A program made the translations under genes and the position numbers. Below, in pieces: positions 11,345-22,654 of a DNA stretch of 64,000 nt (positions within the stretch are counted from its first letter, which is position 1; each line of letters starts with the position of its first letter). Source of the DNA: Lineus longissimus (taxonomy: Eukaryota; Nemertea; Pilidiophora; Heteronemertea; Lineidae). Location: the NCBI RefSeq assembly GCF_910592395.1, contig NC_088321.1:3160001-3224000 (forward strand), written 5' to 3'. Below the pieces are notes generated by a model. That model saw only the letters and a list, made by a program, of their open reading frames with translations. It was not told the DNA's origin and did not search any database.

Positions 11345-11500
11345 TTCCAGACGGCAGCTTCAATTGACTTAGTCGGCCTACAATCTAGAGTGCAGTCATT
11401 GCAAGCAGACCATTTAGCCTCGTCATATCAGAAAAGGAAGTCAGCAATTGAGGTCCATCTGGAGAAGTTCTTATCCGTTTTGATCCTAAGTGGATGACCT
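11345..11500 (+). pseudogene. DIRS-like tyrosine recombinase, N-terminal remnant
   Basis: ASIDLVGLQSRVQSLQADHL and ASSYQKRKSAIEVHLEKFLS match the N-terminal core-binding (SAM-like) helices of tyrosine recombinases that follow the RNase H connector in DIRS elements. The catalytic R-H-R-Y part is absent: reading stops after about 50 codons and nothing similar follows, so the enzyme is truncated. Confidence 0.6.
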
Positions 11501-11640
11501 AGATGGCGCGAACTGAATGCAATCAATTCAGCCTTTTGCAAGGATGTTAGATGCAAGGAAGAGGGACAGAGGTCCTGGAGAAGACCAGCCCAGCGCCCTC
11601 CAAAGAGGAGGAGTGGAACAGGCTATTTCATATATGAAGC

Positions 11641-11889
11641 CCGGGGAGGGGTGCATGTGTGACACTGACGGTGGGTAAAGTCGGTTAGGGTTTCGGAATA
11701 TAGTGGAAGTTCCACATACTGGAACTGGAATCGGAATGCTTTCCCCCACCCACCCTCCCTTAGTTTCCGTAGGGGCATTCGTTCATGCTTTAGGAATATT
11801 CTTCCTTAGTTTCTCAACCCTTAAACCAAGCATGAAGGAAGCGCCCTTAAAATAACATCGACTTAGGATACGTTTTTATCCATGTCAAA
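11641..11889. other. Non-coding spacer after the DIRS-like element
   Basis: No features recognised. It contains C-rich patches (about 11745-11760). The boundary with the DIRS remnant is not marked by any terminal repeat I can see. Confidence 0.4.
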
Positions 11890-12087
11890 TTGGATGTCAT
11901 TTCTGACACCAACTACACCATCTTGAAACTTACAGCGTCTGATCACAAAGTCATCGACTTTCTGAAGAATGAAGATCTACAAATTGACCACAAATCTTCA
12001 TCGGATCATATTGAAGAGTTCCTCCTCAATTTGGATGTCATTTCATCCCTCACATACAATAGCGATAAATTCATTGTAAACTTCTAA
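11890..12087 (+). CDS. Unrecognised exon-like open frame
   Basis: About 65 codons open with a hydrophilic composition, beginning LDVISDTNYTILKLTASDHK and ending LTYNSDKFIVNF before TAA. No ATG opens the frame, so if coding it is a terminal exon. The 3' end overlaps the start of the 564-bp duplicated unit, whose first bases ATTGTAAACTTCT include this stop codon. Function unknown; it may be a fragment of an unrecognised gene or chance. Confidence 0.2.
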   Translation: MDVISDTNYTILKLTASDHKVIDFLKNEDLQIDHKSSSDHIEEFLLNLDVISSLTYNSDKFIVNF

Positions 12088-12636
12088 ACACTAGTACTGA
12101 TATATTAAACCTTCATGAAGGCTACATTGTGCATTGTACATGTTGTAGTTCCACTTCTTTTTCTCAGACCTACCGGTTACTTCCAAATTGTACACGTCAT
12201 TTATTGTTATGTTACTGATTGATATGTTTTTTATATAATTCTGCTAAGTTAGCCTCTCCAGATCAGCACCCCTTACGATAAAGCTCTGTTATGGAGACAA
12301 CTCACAATGTTGCAGTTGTAAACTCAACCTGCTTATCTCCCAATAACAGCTCTGTCATGAAGGGGCTAATAATGATGATCATTGTATATATATCTTTGAG
12401 CCTTGTACTGTTTAAATTCATTTTCATAATCTTTATATCAACACTACTGTATTTACCACACGACTTGCTTAAGGGGGTCCTCTGGTGATACATACACTGT
12501 AATTTACATTGATTACCTCATTTAATTTTCAATCATTGTACAATATTCTGTAATTCCAATCACCTGCTGGATAGAAAAAAGATTTGTAATAATTTCGTTT
12601 CTGCATTCTCCAAATACATATATTTCTTATTATTTA
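12073..12636. repeat. 564-bp tandem duplication, copy 1
   Basis: The unit starts ATTGTAAACTTCT and is repeated from 12637. Shared blocks include CTTCATGAAGGCTACATTG, CCTACCGGTTA, GATCAGCACCCCTTA and CTTGCTTAAGGGGGTCCTCT. Copies differ by scattered substitutions and small indels. No coding function is evident. Confidence 0.8.
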
Positions 12637-12955
12637 TTGTAAACTTCTAGCACTAGCACTAATATATTGAACCTTCATGAAGGCTACATTGTGCATTGTA
12701 CATATTGTAGTTCCACTTCTTTTTCTCAGACCTACCGGTTATTTCCAAATTGTACACATTTATTGTTATGATACTGATTGATATGTTTTTTTATAAAACT
12801 CTGCTAAGTTAGCCTTTCCAGATCAGCACCCCTTATGATAAAGCTCTGTTATGGAGACGTCTCACAATGTCGCAGTTGTAAACTCAACCTGCTTATCTCC
12901 CCATAAAAGCTCTGTCATGAAGGGGGCTAATCATAATGATCATTGTATATACTTA

Positions 12956-15366
12956 CTGTGGTTTCACTTTTATAACATAGTGACCTTGACTGGTCTGAAG
13001 TATACATTCTCCCAACTGATCAGTTTTCATAGGCACTACAACATGTGTAATCACATCAGGGCAATGAAATGAATGCCAGCAGAGGTACACATTGACCCAT
13101 TATTGAATAGTCCTCATAGTGAATCCATTTCAATCAGCATGACCCTTCTTTCTTCATTACTCTGAAACCTTATTACCAAAGGCAAAGGCTATTTTGGAAT
13201 GCGTTTCATACCGCTGACATGTTTATTTCCACATCTTTTCAACTTTTGCTGATGTCCCCTCATAACCTTATTTGATTGTTTTAAACATGTTAAATGTCCA
13301 GTTATTCCAACATTAATCAGTCGTAATACTGGTGGTTTTTATCAACGTGTGCATGAAGCGGAACTTCTTGTGAAGTTATCCTAAAAAAACGTCTGTCATG
13401 TAGGCTTTATGATTACATAATCAAAATATTCAAACAAGATAAAAGCAGGTGCATTGGCACCACATGTTCCTCAGAACTCATCTAACACAGAACACTAAAC
13501 ATGTTGAAAATCGCTGCCTTATCCTTGCTGATCCTGGTGACAGCCATGCATCAAGGTGAAGACGATGAAGCTGATGTAGCCGCAAATGGTATGCCCGACA
13601 ACAATGATGAAGAAAATGCATTTGCAGACCAACGTGTTCCCTGTCGACGCCAGAGTTATTCCATTGCGGAAAAGGTCCGTCGCCTGCTGGACTTCCATGG
13701 GTAACATCAACAGGGGAGGGTTCTTGATGCGGCAGAGTATGCACGAAATAATCACATCCCATACCAGACGTTCCGCACTTGGTTGAATAATGAGGAATGG
13801 ATTATTGAGCAGGACGACCAGAACCGGGGTCAACGCAGAAGAGTGAGAGAGGGCCATGGTGGTTTGTAGCCGACAGTTGAAAACCGCGTACTAGGACGAG
13901 TTCAGAACACGAGAGGAAGAGGATTTCCTGTCTCGCTTGCTGATATCCATGATTATGGCATCGAAGAATTCGATTACTATTGGGCAGAACTCCCTGAAAA
14001 TGAACGAAATCAACTGGAAGCTTCAAGAGCGGAAATAGCACATTTCCATGCATCAAATGGGTGGGTTATCAATTTCAAAAAACGCAAAGGATTATCCCAT
14101 CGAAAACGGACAAAGAACTCGACGACGATACCAGACGATGCTCCGCAACGTGTACAGGAATTCATTGGTCGTGTGCGAAATTCAGTCAGAGAATTCAATG
14201 TGCAACAAATGGTTAACATGAATCAGACATTCGTACAGTTAGACTTTCCCCCTCTCTACACTTACAGTGCCAGGGGTGCACGGCAGATCGATGTGAAAAC
14301 ATCTTTGGGCAACCACAAGCTTGGCTGTTCAGTGTCCCTAGCAATCGGTAGCAATGGGGAAAAACTTCCAGCGCATGTGACCTTTCGGGAGCCTGGATTT
14401 GTCCGACAAATTAGAGCATTGCATGAAAACAATGAACTACCAGAAAACGCTGTTTTTTTCCAGTTCTCGCACTGGTTGGGTGAACAATGAAGTGTTAATA
14501 GACTGGCAAGATCGTGTGCTATTTCCAAATGTCGGGGATCTACAGGATGCTATTGGTTCCAAAATGTTGATTGTGGACAGATTTCGTGCACACCTAAGTG
14601 AAGCATTCAGTATCCCAGTGATTAACCATGGCCTCCTATTAGACTACATCCCAGCAGGCTGCACTTCCCTGGTGCAGCCATCAGGTTTAGTAGTCATGAG
14701 GCCGTTTAAGACGCTGGTCAGAAAATATTGGAAACAGCGGAAAGTCTTAAACACTGATGATGATGGTGTATCCCAACGGATTTCATTGTTAATTTTTTTG
14801 CAGATCATAAGCCGTGCCTGGGATGAGGTAGACCCTCATTCAGCAGAACATGCATTTGCTGTAGCAGGACTCACGGGTGAACAACAAGTTGTAGGCCTAA
14901 ATGATTTTGTTCAAGTAGAGGGAGAAGAGCCAACTGATGACGATCTAGAGTTTTTTGACGAGCCACCTGCTACGGATGATGAATTTGAATTTGAGTAATT
15001 GATTGGTTTTTATTTCTCATTTTTCCGGGAGAAAAAGGAGGAATGTTTGACCTTATAAGTAATTTTTCAGAAGTACAGTATATGTAATAAAATACAGAAC
15101 CAAACGAAAATAAAGTTCCACTTGGCCTATGTTCATGTTCGTAGACGGAAAAGTGTCCTATTGCCATATTTCAATGACCTAAAACCAATTTGTCTGGTGT
15201 CATAATGATTTAAGAATGAATGAATACCGTGCACGGTCATCTGAATGCCTCAGTTATCCATTATAAGAGGGCCTATGCAATACATGAAAAGAATTACCGC
15301 TACAAGTTGGGAGAATTTATACTTCAGATCAGTGAAGGTCGCTATGTTATAAAAGTGAAACCACAG
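12956..15366 (+). mobile_element. pogo/Tigger-like DNA transposon, 2411 bp, dead
   Basis: Terminal inverted repeats of 62 bp (12956-13017 and 15305-15366) match at 58 of 62 positions and begin CTGTGGTTTCACTTTTATAA. The flanking dinucleotide is TA on both sides, the Tc1/mariner/pogo target duplication. A single transposase pseudogene fills the centre. The element interrupts copy 2 of a 564-bp duplication. Confidence 0.92.
13501..14998 (+). pseudogene. pogo-like (CENP-B/DDE_1) transposase, inactivated
   Basis: The ~500-codon frame starts at ATG 13501 and runs through a TAA (13702-13704) and a TAG (13867-13869). It shifts by one base near a T7 run at about 14453-14460, then is open to 14998. 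An N-terminal helix-turn-helix (YSIAEKVRRLLDFHG, then AEYARNNHIPYQTFRTWL) and a CENP-B-type segment (WVINFKKRKGLSHRKRT) precede the catalytic core. First catalytic position: NMNQT, where the family has aspartate. Second: LIVDRFRAHLS, aspartate present. Third: SLVQPSGLVVMRPFK, where the expected aspartate is glycine. Two of three catalytic residues are therefore lost as well as the frame. An acidic C-terminus ends the protein. Confidence 0.88.
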
Positions 15367-15615
15367 TATATCTTTGAGCCCTGTACTGTGTAAATTCATT
15401 TTCATAATCTTTATATCAACACTACTGTATTTACCACACTACTTGCTTAAGGGGGTCCTCTGGTGATACATACACTGTAATTTACATTGATTACCTCATT
15501 TAATTTTCAATCATTGTACAATATTCTGTAATTCCAATCACCTCCTGGATAGGAAAATATTTTGTAATAATTTCATTTCTGCATTCTCCAAATACATATA
15601 TTTCTTATCATACAT

Positions 15616-17016
15616 GTATAACTCTTCAGTTCTTGCCACTTAGGCTGCACCTTCTTTTGAATACTACAAGAGCACCTCCCTTAAAAAGGACACCTTGGTA
15701 TTTTAAAGGACACCTCTCTTACATGTCTAATAGGGACAGCTAATACATCAGCGCCAAGGTGACAGCATCTATTCAAATTCACCTCTATAATAAGAACACC
15801 TCCCTACTGAGTTCACTCAAGACCAGTCCCAACGGTGGTCTTGATATACATGTAGAGCTAGCTACTGTCTTTGGATTATGAATCTGCCAACCATACATTT
15901 TCAGAAAATGGAAAAAAATGGAGTTACTAGCACATGACCCCTCTTAAAGCATTTTCTTGCCCTTAGATTGTCTGGACCCGGTAATTCCTATTCTGCCAGT
16001 GTTTCTATCAGAAGTAATCATGCTCACATATCTCTCATTTCCAGATTTTCAAATCGATTGTAAAAAGTTGGCCTAATCTTCTGCTTCAGACATTATTAGT
16101 AATAACTATTACACCAACATACAAGAAATGTCTCCTTAACTTCACTCTGGCAGGAACCCTGACCTCTTTAACACTTGCTTCCCTAGTACACACACACGAT
16201 GTACTTAAATCAGCTGAGCGCCAGGCCCTTGGGCCTCTTGTTATCTAGATGCCTCTAGTTCTCCGGTTGGTGACATCCATCCATAGGGTTAAAGATGGAG
16301 TGCGGTTTGGTAGCAATATTAACTTTGGATTGAGATGAGATGTTTGTGTTGTTAAAGTGGAACTGTTAAAGTGGAACATTTTTTGATTGAGGTAATCCTA
16401 TTGAGTAATCCTTTCATATGTTGTACTTCTCATCTGAACGCCACTCTGGTTGGTGACTTATCTATTTATTGGTACAGTAAACCAAACAGAAGACTGTTTC
16501 CTAATTCAGGCTTTGTCCTTAGTGGTAATGTACATTTTATGCCTTCGGGCAATGCCTGATGTGTAGCGCGTTCAGTACATTACAGAGACAGTTAGGATAG
16601 GGGTCATTTTGCCGGTTTTGAGCAAACGACAATTTCCAGCTTAAAATCTGCCAATTACTGCAAATTACGGGCGTTTTTCTGCTGTGAATAGCTATAATCC
16701 TATCGAAACAAGAGTTCAATATATTGGTATCCTGGCACATTTCCTGGCTCAGCTACAGCAAATTCTGATGAGAATGCAACTATTTTGCTGGAACTACTTT
16801 CGGCCAGCTCCAGTACAAACCATAAGCTACGCTGCAAAGTCAGCGTTCCTAAAAATATACATCACGAATATCACATACAGTAGGTTGGAAGTAGAATACA
16901 GCAATGGACCAATGAAGTAGATCAAGATCTGTCTGGGGATATGTATACTTCTGGAAATAATATTCAATAACTGAAATAATGGAGATTTTAAATACATTTT
17001 GCTTCTAAATTTTCAG
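15616..17016. other. Non-coding DNA with a dispersed palindromic motif
   Basis: No gene recognised. At 15660-15800 there are repeated blocks of the type GGACACCTCTCTTA, also seen at 58190-58300. The motif AGGCCCTTGGGCCT is at 16223-16236. Confidence 0.5.
16211..16241 (+). repeat. Dispersed motif around AGGCCCTTGGGCCT, copy 1
   Basis: A 31-base segment from CAGCTGAGCGCCAGG to GGGCCTCTTGT. An inverted near-copy lies at 22152-22183. It probably marks one end of a dispersed repeat; I recall similar motifs from mollusc and brachiopod genomes, but cannot verify that. Confidence 0.6.
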
Positions 17017-17465
17017 ATGATGATGATGGCAGCTCAACTACAGGACGCAGAGTTGTTCATAAAGCCACGGGTACGCGTACAGAATTTCAAATGAGAAATA
17101 CTTTGGCGATTCATGATTCCCACAAAATTTCAGTGCACTCTTCTTTTGCAGATGGAACTATAAAGAGGGTACAAACAGAGGCTGGAACACGTGCAAGTGA
17201 CCGTCAGCATGAGGCCAGAATGATGCAGATGATGATGCAAATGTTTACATCTATTGCTCAGCCTCCAGCACAGCAAGTACCATTCCTGCCAATCTTTCCT
17301 TAGGTTCACAGGCCAGCACCATCACCACAAACGAACCAAGCCACATATCAACAGTTGTCTACCGCTCAGTCTCAGGGAACTCAACAACAAATGAAACAAC
17401 CTCAAAAGAGCCAAAGTTTTTTATTCCCTCCAATTTCACAATATGGACCTTATCGACCCAACTAA
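17017..17465 (+). pseudogene. Orphan glutamine-rich terminal exon with in-frame stop
   Basis: An acceptor (TTCTAAATTTTCAG, ending 17016) opens a frame that starts with a DDDD run and continues through VVHKATGTRTEF, TIKRVQTEAGTRASDRQHEA and RMMQMMMQMFTSIAQPP. A TAG at about 17302 interrupts it, but the same frame resumes for about 53 codons rich in Q, P and S and ends QYGPYRPN before TAA 17463-17465. The methionine-rich helix plus Q/P-rich tail resembles C-termini of transposon-encoded DNA-binding proteins, but I cannot name a family. No upstream exon was identified within the window, so it may be a truncated insertion. Confidence 0.4.
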
Positions 17466-18406
17466 TGTTCCAGTTTCATTTCAGGGTACATTGAATTTAT
17501 CAATTCAATTCCATCCATCCTTAGAATAGAACACTAGGGTTATTCCATGCCAACTAAGAACTAATGCCCCTAATTTCTGTCGGGGGGGCATAACAACGAT
17601 TTCGTTATTTTTCACAACATTGGTTGGCTATACAGTGTGTTTCAAAAAAAGGAAACCGAGATTAATTTGTTAGTTTCTTGGACATGGCTAAATACTTTGG
17701 AAATTGGCAACCACGATTTATTACCTAATGATGTCCTTTTTCTTATGACACCAAGAAATCCAATTTACTGTCACAGATGACTGAGCAAGAAACAGTTCAA
17801 TCAACCGTGTCAGAACTGGTCTTGCACCAGATAAACGTTTTGGTAATGAACCGTGTCTGCCGATTGCAGGGCTTACGTTGGGCCTTCAAATTATGCAATC
17901 CTCTGCACGTTTTTTTCATTGCGCACTCCTTAAAAGTTGGAAAGGCTGCTCATTTTCTCAGAACAGCAAAATGCAGCTTACGACTGAGCTGCGTGTGTTT
18001 GTGGTGACAGTGTGGTTGAAGACTGGAAGCCTCCAGCGAGTAGCATATGCATTTGGTGCGATCAACAATGAGATTGAGGGGCCACGAAGTCATTGGATTA
18101 CTACGAAAGCGTTGGTAAAGCTAGACAATATTATGCTATCTAAAAGTTTTACAAAACTCTTTGATTATAAACTTTCAGCATAGATGAGTTTTCATAAGAT
18201 TCTGAATGCTTGTTGCCTATCGATTGACAACGGTATCAAATCAATCCGAGGTGATTCATTATAACGGGAATTTATCCACTAGATCAATGAGCAGGTAACA
18301 CACATGAATGAACATTTTACCACACACATGAGCATTGGAAGTAGTTACAAGCACACGTACACACCAAGGGTTTGAAATTAATAGTAGAAGTAGCTCCATG
18401 AGCCAT
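17466..18406. other. Mostly non-coding; weak coding-like patch
   Basis: The plus strand at about 17971-18105 encodes MQLTTELRVFVVTVWLKTGS and RVAYAFGA, which looks like the helix-turn-helix start of a transposase, but it is too short and isolated to assign. Around 18205-18290 there is a weak copy of the repeat found at 20430-21235 and 25735-26236. Confidence 0.3.
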
Positions 18407-18712
18407 TTCGAACGGCGGGCAGAAAATGCATGCTGCATACCGTCTGCAGACTGGGGGTTTTCTCATGAGTCAATAGAATCTAAGGTCTGGAATTAGGGGA
18501 CCATATCAGCAGTTGCTTTCAGCCAACTTCTGTATTAAAATTAAGATCTGGAATTAGGGGACCATCTCAACAGTTGCCATGTGATTTTCACACTATTTTC
18601 ACACTAAAAAATAAGGGGCCATTTCAGGTATATGCCAAACGGTAGAACAAAGATTATCTAGGCCATTGTGCAAACAGGCTTTGCGATACACCACGAGTTG
18701 GGGTGTAGGCCT

Positions 18713-19111
18713 TCTTCTTCTTCTTCAGCGTTCGCTCTGCACTTGGAGGGGTCATTCTCCTAGGAGTAATGCTCCTCCAAGGCGGGATGAGCGTATCCTG
18801 CGTGCCACTACGGTTAGGCGCCAATTGGGTTTATTGGCCTAGTGGTCCGACTTTGGCGAGAGAGATAGAGTCCACGCAAGCTACTCATGTTTCTCACTTG
18901 GTGGGGTCTTAGCTTGCCCTGGCATAGACACCAGGTACAAGGAACCTCGGTTTTGAGTCTCATTCGAAGGACTGTGAAGAGCCAGGAATATTAGTTCCTT
19001 GAAAGCCACGCCGGTTCATCCAGACATACGATCCTGGGTTCTCCCCGGGATCGAACCCGGGCCCTATTGCGTGGTGGCCAGCAGTGTAAACCACTAGGCC
19101 ATGAGGCTCCC
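18713..19111 (-). mobile_element. tRNA-derived SINE, full length with 14-bp TSD
   Basis: On the minus strand the element begins GGGAGCCTCATGGCCTAGTG. Box A is TGGCCTAGTGG (19091-19101) and box B is GGTTCGATCCC (19047-19057), a textbook internal RNA polymerase III promoter. The tRNA-unrelated body ends in a (GAA)n tail at 18713-18726. The flanks carry the direct repeat TGGGGTGTAGGCCT at 18699-18712 and 19112-19125. A third GGGGTGTAGGCCT nearby (19141) shows the target was itself locally repeated, which slightly weakens the duplication call. Confidence 0.88.
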
Positions 19112-19669
19112 TGGGGTGTAGGCCTAAGGAATTTAAATTTGGGGTGTAGGCCTAAATTCCTTTAACTGTGAACCAAGTGCATCCACTGGCACGCTACATG
19201 TATGTGTGACTCGTGTACACAAAGTCCCTGGATACGGGGTATCCAGAAACCCTGCTGCCGTAGACCGGCTGAACTTGCAAAGAGACTAACTACTGGTAGA
19301 AGAGAAAGCCGGAAGACAAGAGTATTAATTAGAATACATGTAGTTTATTCGCACTTACTTGATTTAGGAGTTTCTGATTTAGCTAGACACTATTGGATGC
19401 AAGCTGGGCCGCCCAAGAGAGGAGAGAGAGAGATCTGACGTGCCCAGTACTTAAATACCCAGACGCCAAGTCACGAGCTCAGAGTCCAGGATTACGGGAG
19501 ACGAATACTGCTGTCGCCGCAATCCCCCGACTTGGAACCGCGTGACTCGGACCCCTGGACTCACTGCTTATATTGTATAATAATATTAATCAAGGCAAAG
19601 AACAATGACGAATAGCCTGATAAAGGCACGTTCGGTAGACTTCAAACGAATTGAGTTAACCCTATGAAC

Positions 19670-19702
19670 ACCGTGAAGCCTACCTTTTAAGGGCTTCACG
19701 GT
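19670..19702. other. Perfect 11-bp stem-loop
   Basis: ACCGTGAAGCC pairs with GGCTTCACGGT across an 11-base loop. It could be a small structured RNA, cruciform or chance; no surrounding gene supports a role. Confidence 0.4.
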
Positions 19703-20429
19703 ACACTCGCACGGATTTAGCACGTAGGGCCTACATGATGCTAATCAGCTAGGATGTATCTTGTGACCAGGACTGTAGTAATAAACATTTGCCTGAAAAC
19801 ATTTTTTATTTGGCCAAACAACACCTGTTTAGAATGTCAAAGAGGCCGGTATTTTCACTTAACATCAAGAGACAGAGGAGAACTGTCAAGGTGGGTGTTT
19901 GATATACAATGGTTTTCTGTTCCCTGGGTTTCTTCATTCTGTTATCTTTAATTATATTTACCCATGTCATTCAGCACTTTTTATCATGAAATGCTGCCTT
20001 TGAAACGAACCCAACCTTGCCGGCCAATCAACCAGGCGCACGAGGCACAACAGGCCGATACAATATACAGTACATGTTCTGTATTAAGTACGTCATCTGT
20101 AATGCACACCCAAAAAAAATCTTCCTGCAAGATGATTCACAGGTAATTCAAATTTAAGAAAACAAACTTTGAAAAAAAGTTGGCGCAAAGCAACTACTGA
20201 TATGGTCCCCTAATTCCAAACCTTAGATTCTATTGACTCGTGAGAAAACCCCCAGTCTGCAGACGGTATGCAGCGTGCATTTTCTGCCCGCCGCTATTTC
20301 GAAGTGTCATGCATGTTTTATGACATCCTGACAATATCAGGCCATTTCACTCGATACATATACTTACTGGTAAAAGGAAGTCGTGTTGCAGGCCATGTTT
20401 GTAAGAGGATGGTTTTATGATTCATAAAT

Positions 20430-21235
20430 GGAGCTAATTGTTTTAGCAGGAATTGTCAATCCTTTGATTTCGGCACGTGACTTCCAGTTGCCCCACTGGC
20501 ATACTTGGATACTCCAAAAGGATATTATGAAGTGGGTCCTGGATGATTGCCAGCGAGTAACATTGGTATCGACTAAAAGGCTATTCCGTACAACGTGTAC
20601 ATGTATAAGGGTCATTGTTCCACTCAGTTATAAACAGATGATAACAAGCCACATCTCATCATCATGAAAACTCGAGGCAATTACAAGCACAGTGAATTGT
20701 CAGACCTTGGGTATACAATGATACATGTAGGAGATGATATACGAGCCAATACAAAGTTGTAGGCGTACTCTGTGATGATTGGTCAACAGAGGTGATTTCC
20801 AGTCAGAACCCTCAAAACTCAAAAGTACCCAAGCATGTTAAGATTTCAATATCACTGGCATACTATTCCCCCAGATGAATAACTATCAAAGTGGATTCTG
20901 GATGGTTGACAATGGATTCACAGTGGTATCGACTTGAATAAGAGGTTATTTCTTACAACGAAAATCTATCCACTGAAGAAGCAGATGATACCCAGGCATC
21001 GAGCCAGATTTTATCACATGAAAAGTAGAGGCAATTAAATTAAGAGCACCATCGGATGATATGTCACAGCATGGGTTTACAATTGATAATCGAAGTGGAT
21101 CCAGGAGCTTCTCCCAATTGATAATAAAATGGATTGTGAATGGTCGCTGGTGGTTCCAATAGTATCTAATCAAATCAGAGGCGATTCAATAAATGGGGCA
21201 TTGATCCAATAAAAGAAAACAGTTTTGAATTTATC
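20430..21235. repeat. Degenerate ~350-bp repeat, about 2.4 units
   Basis: Recurring blocks (a GGAT[T/G]...GATGGTTG patch, a GTATCGACT patch, then CAATTACAAGCACAG-like and GAGGTGATTTCCAGT-like patches) recur at roughly 350-base spacing. Related, better preserved copies are at 25735-26236 and a weak one near 18205. Confidence 0.5.
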
Positions 21236-21273
21236 ATATACCACAAATATCGTCATAATCACAAGAAACTTAA

Positions 21274-22017
21274 AGCCCGGTCTACACTAGCCAACATGAA
21301 CCAACAAATGTTGGCCAACATTGGCCAACATCGTGTTGGGCCTTGTTGCAGAGGCATGTTTGCTATTGTTTGCCAGTGTGGACGGGTCCAAAAACAAGTG
21401 AAAACATCAGCCAACTTGTTGGCCAATGTTGGCCTATGTTAGGCCATGCTACTTCTGAACAACATGTTGGTTGGTGTTGGGCAATCAGCAGCCAATCAGG
21501 GAACAGATTTGGATCATGTGATGGAGCTACTGGGACAAAATGGCAGCCTCAATGAAAGATAGAGAATGGCAATTTCAAGAAATTGAACACTTAATTTCAG
21601 AATACGAAAAGCTTCATCCATCCGCAGGAAATTCTTGAGGCTTTTGAAGTCTGAGGCCATTAACTCTTGAAGGAGGCAGTGATAGGCCCCATCATGCTTT
21701 TTCCACAAGTATGGCTTTTGTCAGTTGCGGCGGCGACGGGGGTTAATCACAACTGAAAGAATTGCTGCTGAAGCACCTAGGCATGCTTTCTTCCTGTGGT
21801 TCTCCATTGTTTTAAAGAAAAAATGAAGAGAAATGACTGATTTTCCCTCCAAATTGCCCTCAAATTCATGCCAAACACGGTCAAACTTAGTCAAACTTGT
21901 TTGGCAATGTTTGCCTGTGTTTGATAGTGTGGACGGGTCCCCAAACATTCGCCAACATGATGTTGGCTCATGTTGGCCAACAATTGTTGGCGAATGTTTG
22001 CTAGTGTAGACCAGGCT
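21274..22017 (-). mobile_element. Harbinger deletion derivative, 744 bp
   Basis: The element starts AGCCCGGTCTACACTAGC and ends GCTAGTGTAGACCAGGCT, with TAA flanking on both sides (21271-21273, 22018-22020), the 3-bp target duplication of PIF/Harbinger elements. Subterminal DNA carries dense TTGGCCAACA motifs on both strands. The only coding remnant is the start of a transposase on the minus strand. Confidence 0.85.
21514..21807 (-). pseudogene. HARBI1-like transposase, N-terminal remnant
   Basis: From ATG 21807 (context ACAATGG) the frame reads MENHRKKACL, then NPRRRRN, a TGA at 21721-21723, then in the same frame GAYHCLLQELMASD and KNFLRMDE. The arginine cluster followed by a GAYH.LLQEL and FLRM pair is the usual N-terminus of HARBI1-like proteins. 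Reading is lost after about 95 codons, and no DDE residue is present, so the element is non-autonomous. Confidence 0.7.
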
Positions 22018-22151
22018 TAAGGTAAACAGGCAAGTTTTGTCAGTTTTGACCCGAATCCCTCATTACCTGAAAACGTCGAGGAGGACGACGTCACAACCGC
22101 ATGACATCGTCGTGACTTCGCGACGTGGCTGAATTCCAACGTAATAATGTA

Positions 22152-22183
22152 GACAAGAGGCCCAAGGGCCTGACGCTCAGCTG
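22152..22183 (-). repeat. Dispersed motif around AGGCCCAAGGGCCT, copy 2
   Basis: Inverted near-copy of 16211-16241, differing by small substitutions. See that entry. Confidence 0.6.
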
Positions 22184-22654
22184 AAATGGATAGGTGAAGG
22201 CAAGGGCCAAGTGTGTATCGGTACCGTTATTATGAGGCAACGTGAAGCTATAACGTCTAGCACGCAGAAGTGCTGATGCGAAAGACCTTCTTGCTATATC
22301 AGTGCATGCTGAAGTACTGAGTTGACGTCACCCTGGTATTATGACGTAAAGTCATTTCTATTGCCGTTGCAGTAGTGGGGTGTGTGATGACGTCAAGGAG
22401 TTGTGTGGTGACGTCAAAGAGTGGAGTCCTTGTCTTCATGCAGCGTAGGTGGAACTTATAACATGCACATGGACACAAGGTACATAATTATTACAGTGTA
22501 TTTTGTGAGGTGGGGCCTTGTGCTTTACAATGGTCAAATGAACCGACTGTTGTCTGGACATTGATGAAGTGAATGCAGCCAAATGTTTGGGACGGTCTTT
22601 TTTGTATGTGAAGAAAAGAAGATAAAGAGTTGGTTGACAAAATGAACTTTATTG

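Larger units (their letters stand above)
6560..11640 (+). mobile_element. DIRS/Ngaro-like tyrosine-recombinase retrotransposon, degenerate and nested
   Basis: Collinear fragments appear in DIRS order: a linker or Gag-side frame (6750-7127), RT (7128-7254 and 8287-8906), an RNase H region (10360-11322) with the DLMALDSNAQ-type segment typical of the superfamily, and the start of a tyrosine recombinase (11345-11500). Two terminal-inverted-repeat elements interrupt it at 7255-8286 and 9361-10313. Subtracting them leaves about 3.1 kb. The region 8907-9351 is poorly conserved. Neither terminal repeat of the element is recognised, and the recombinase is truncated, so the outer limits are approximate. 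Confidence 0.82.
12637..15615. repeat. 564-bp tandem duplication, copy 2, split by a pogo-like element
   Basis: The left part is 12637-12955 and the right part 15367-15615. The two halves together align with copy 1 across the TA where the pogo-like element is inserted, showing the duplication preceded the transposition. Confidence 0.78.
18407..20303. mobile_element. Inverted-repeat element, about 1.9 kb, non-coding
   Basis: The 114-base arms at 18407-18520 and 20190-20303 are close inverted copies, sharing CATACCGTCTGCAGACTGGG and GAATTAGGGGACCATATCAG. A second, shorter direct copy of the inner part of the left arm lies at 18541-18577. No target duplication is obvious and no transposase is present. 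A SINE is nested inside at 18713-19111. It is probably a non-autonomous DNA element of unknown superfamily, possibly a foldback element. Confidence 0.65.

Noticed and set aside
13501-13560. Signal peptide at the start of the pogo-like transposase
   Set aside because: The first residues are hydrophobic and would pass a superficial check, but a nuclear transposase does not need one. The true start may be a later methionine.
18980-19111. Functional tRNA gene
   Set aside because: Boxes A and B are good, but the sequence continues into a SINE body with a (GAA)n tail and target duplications; it is the SINE promoter.
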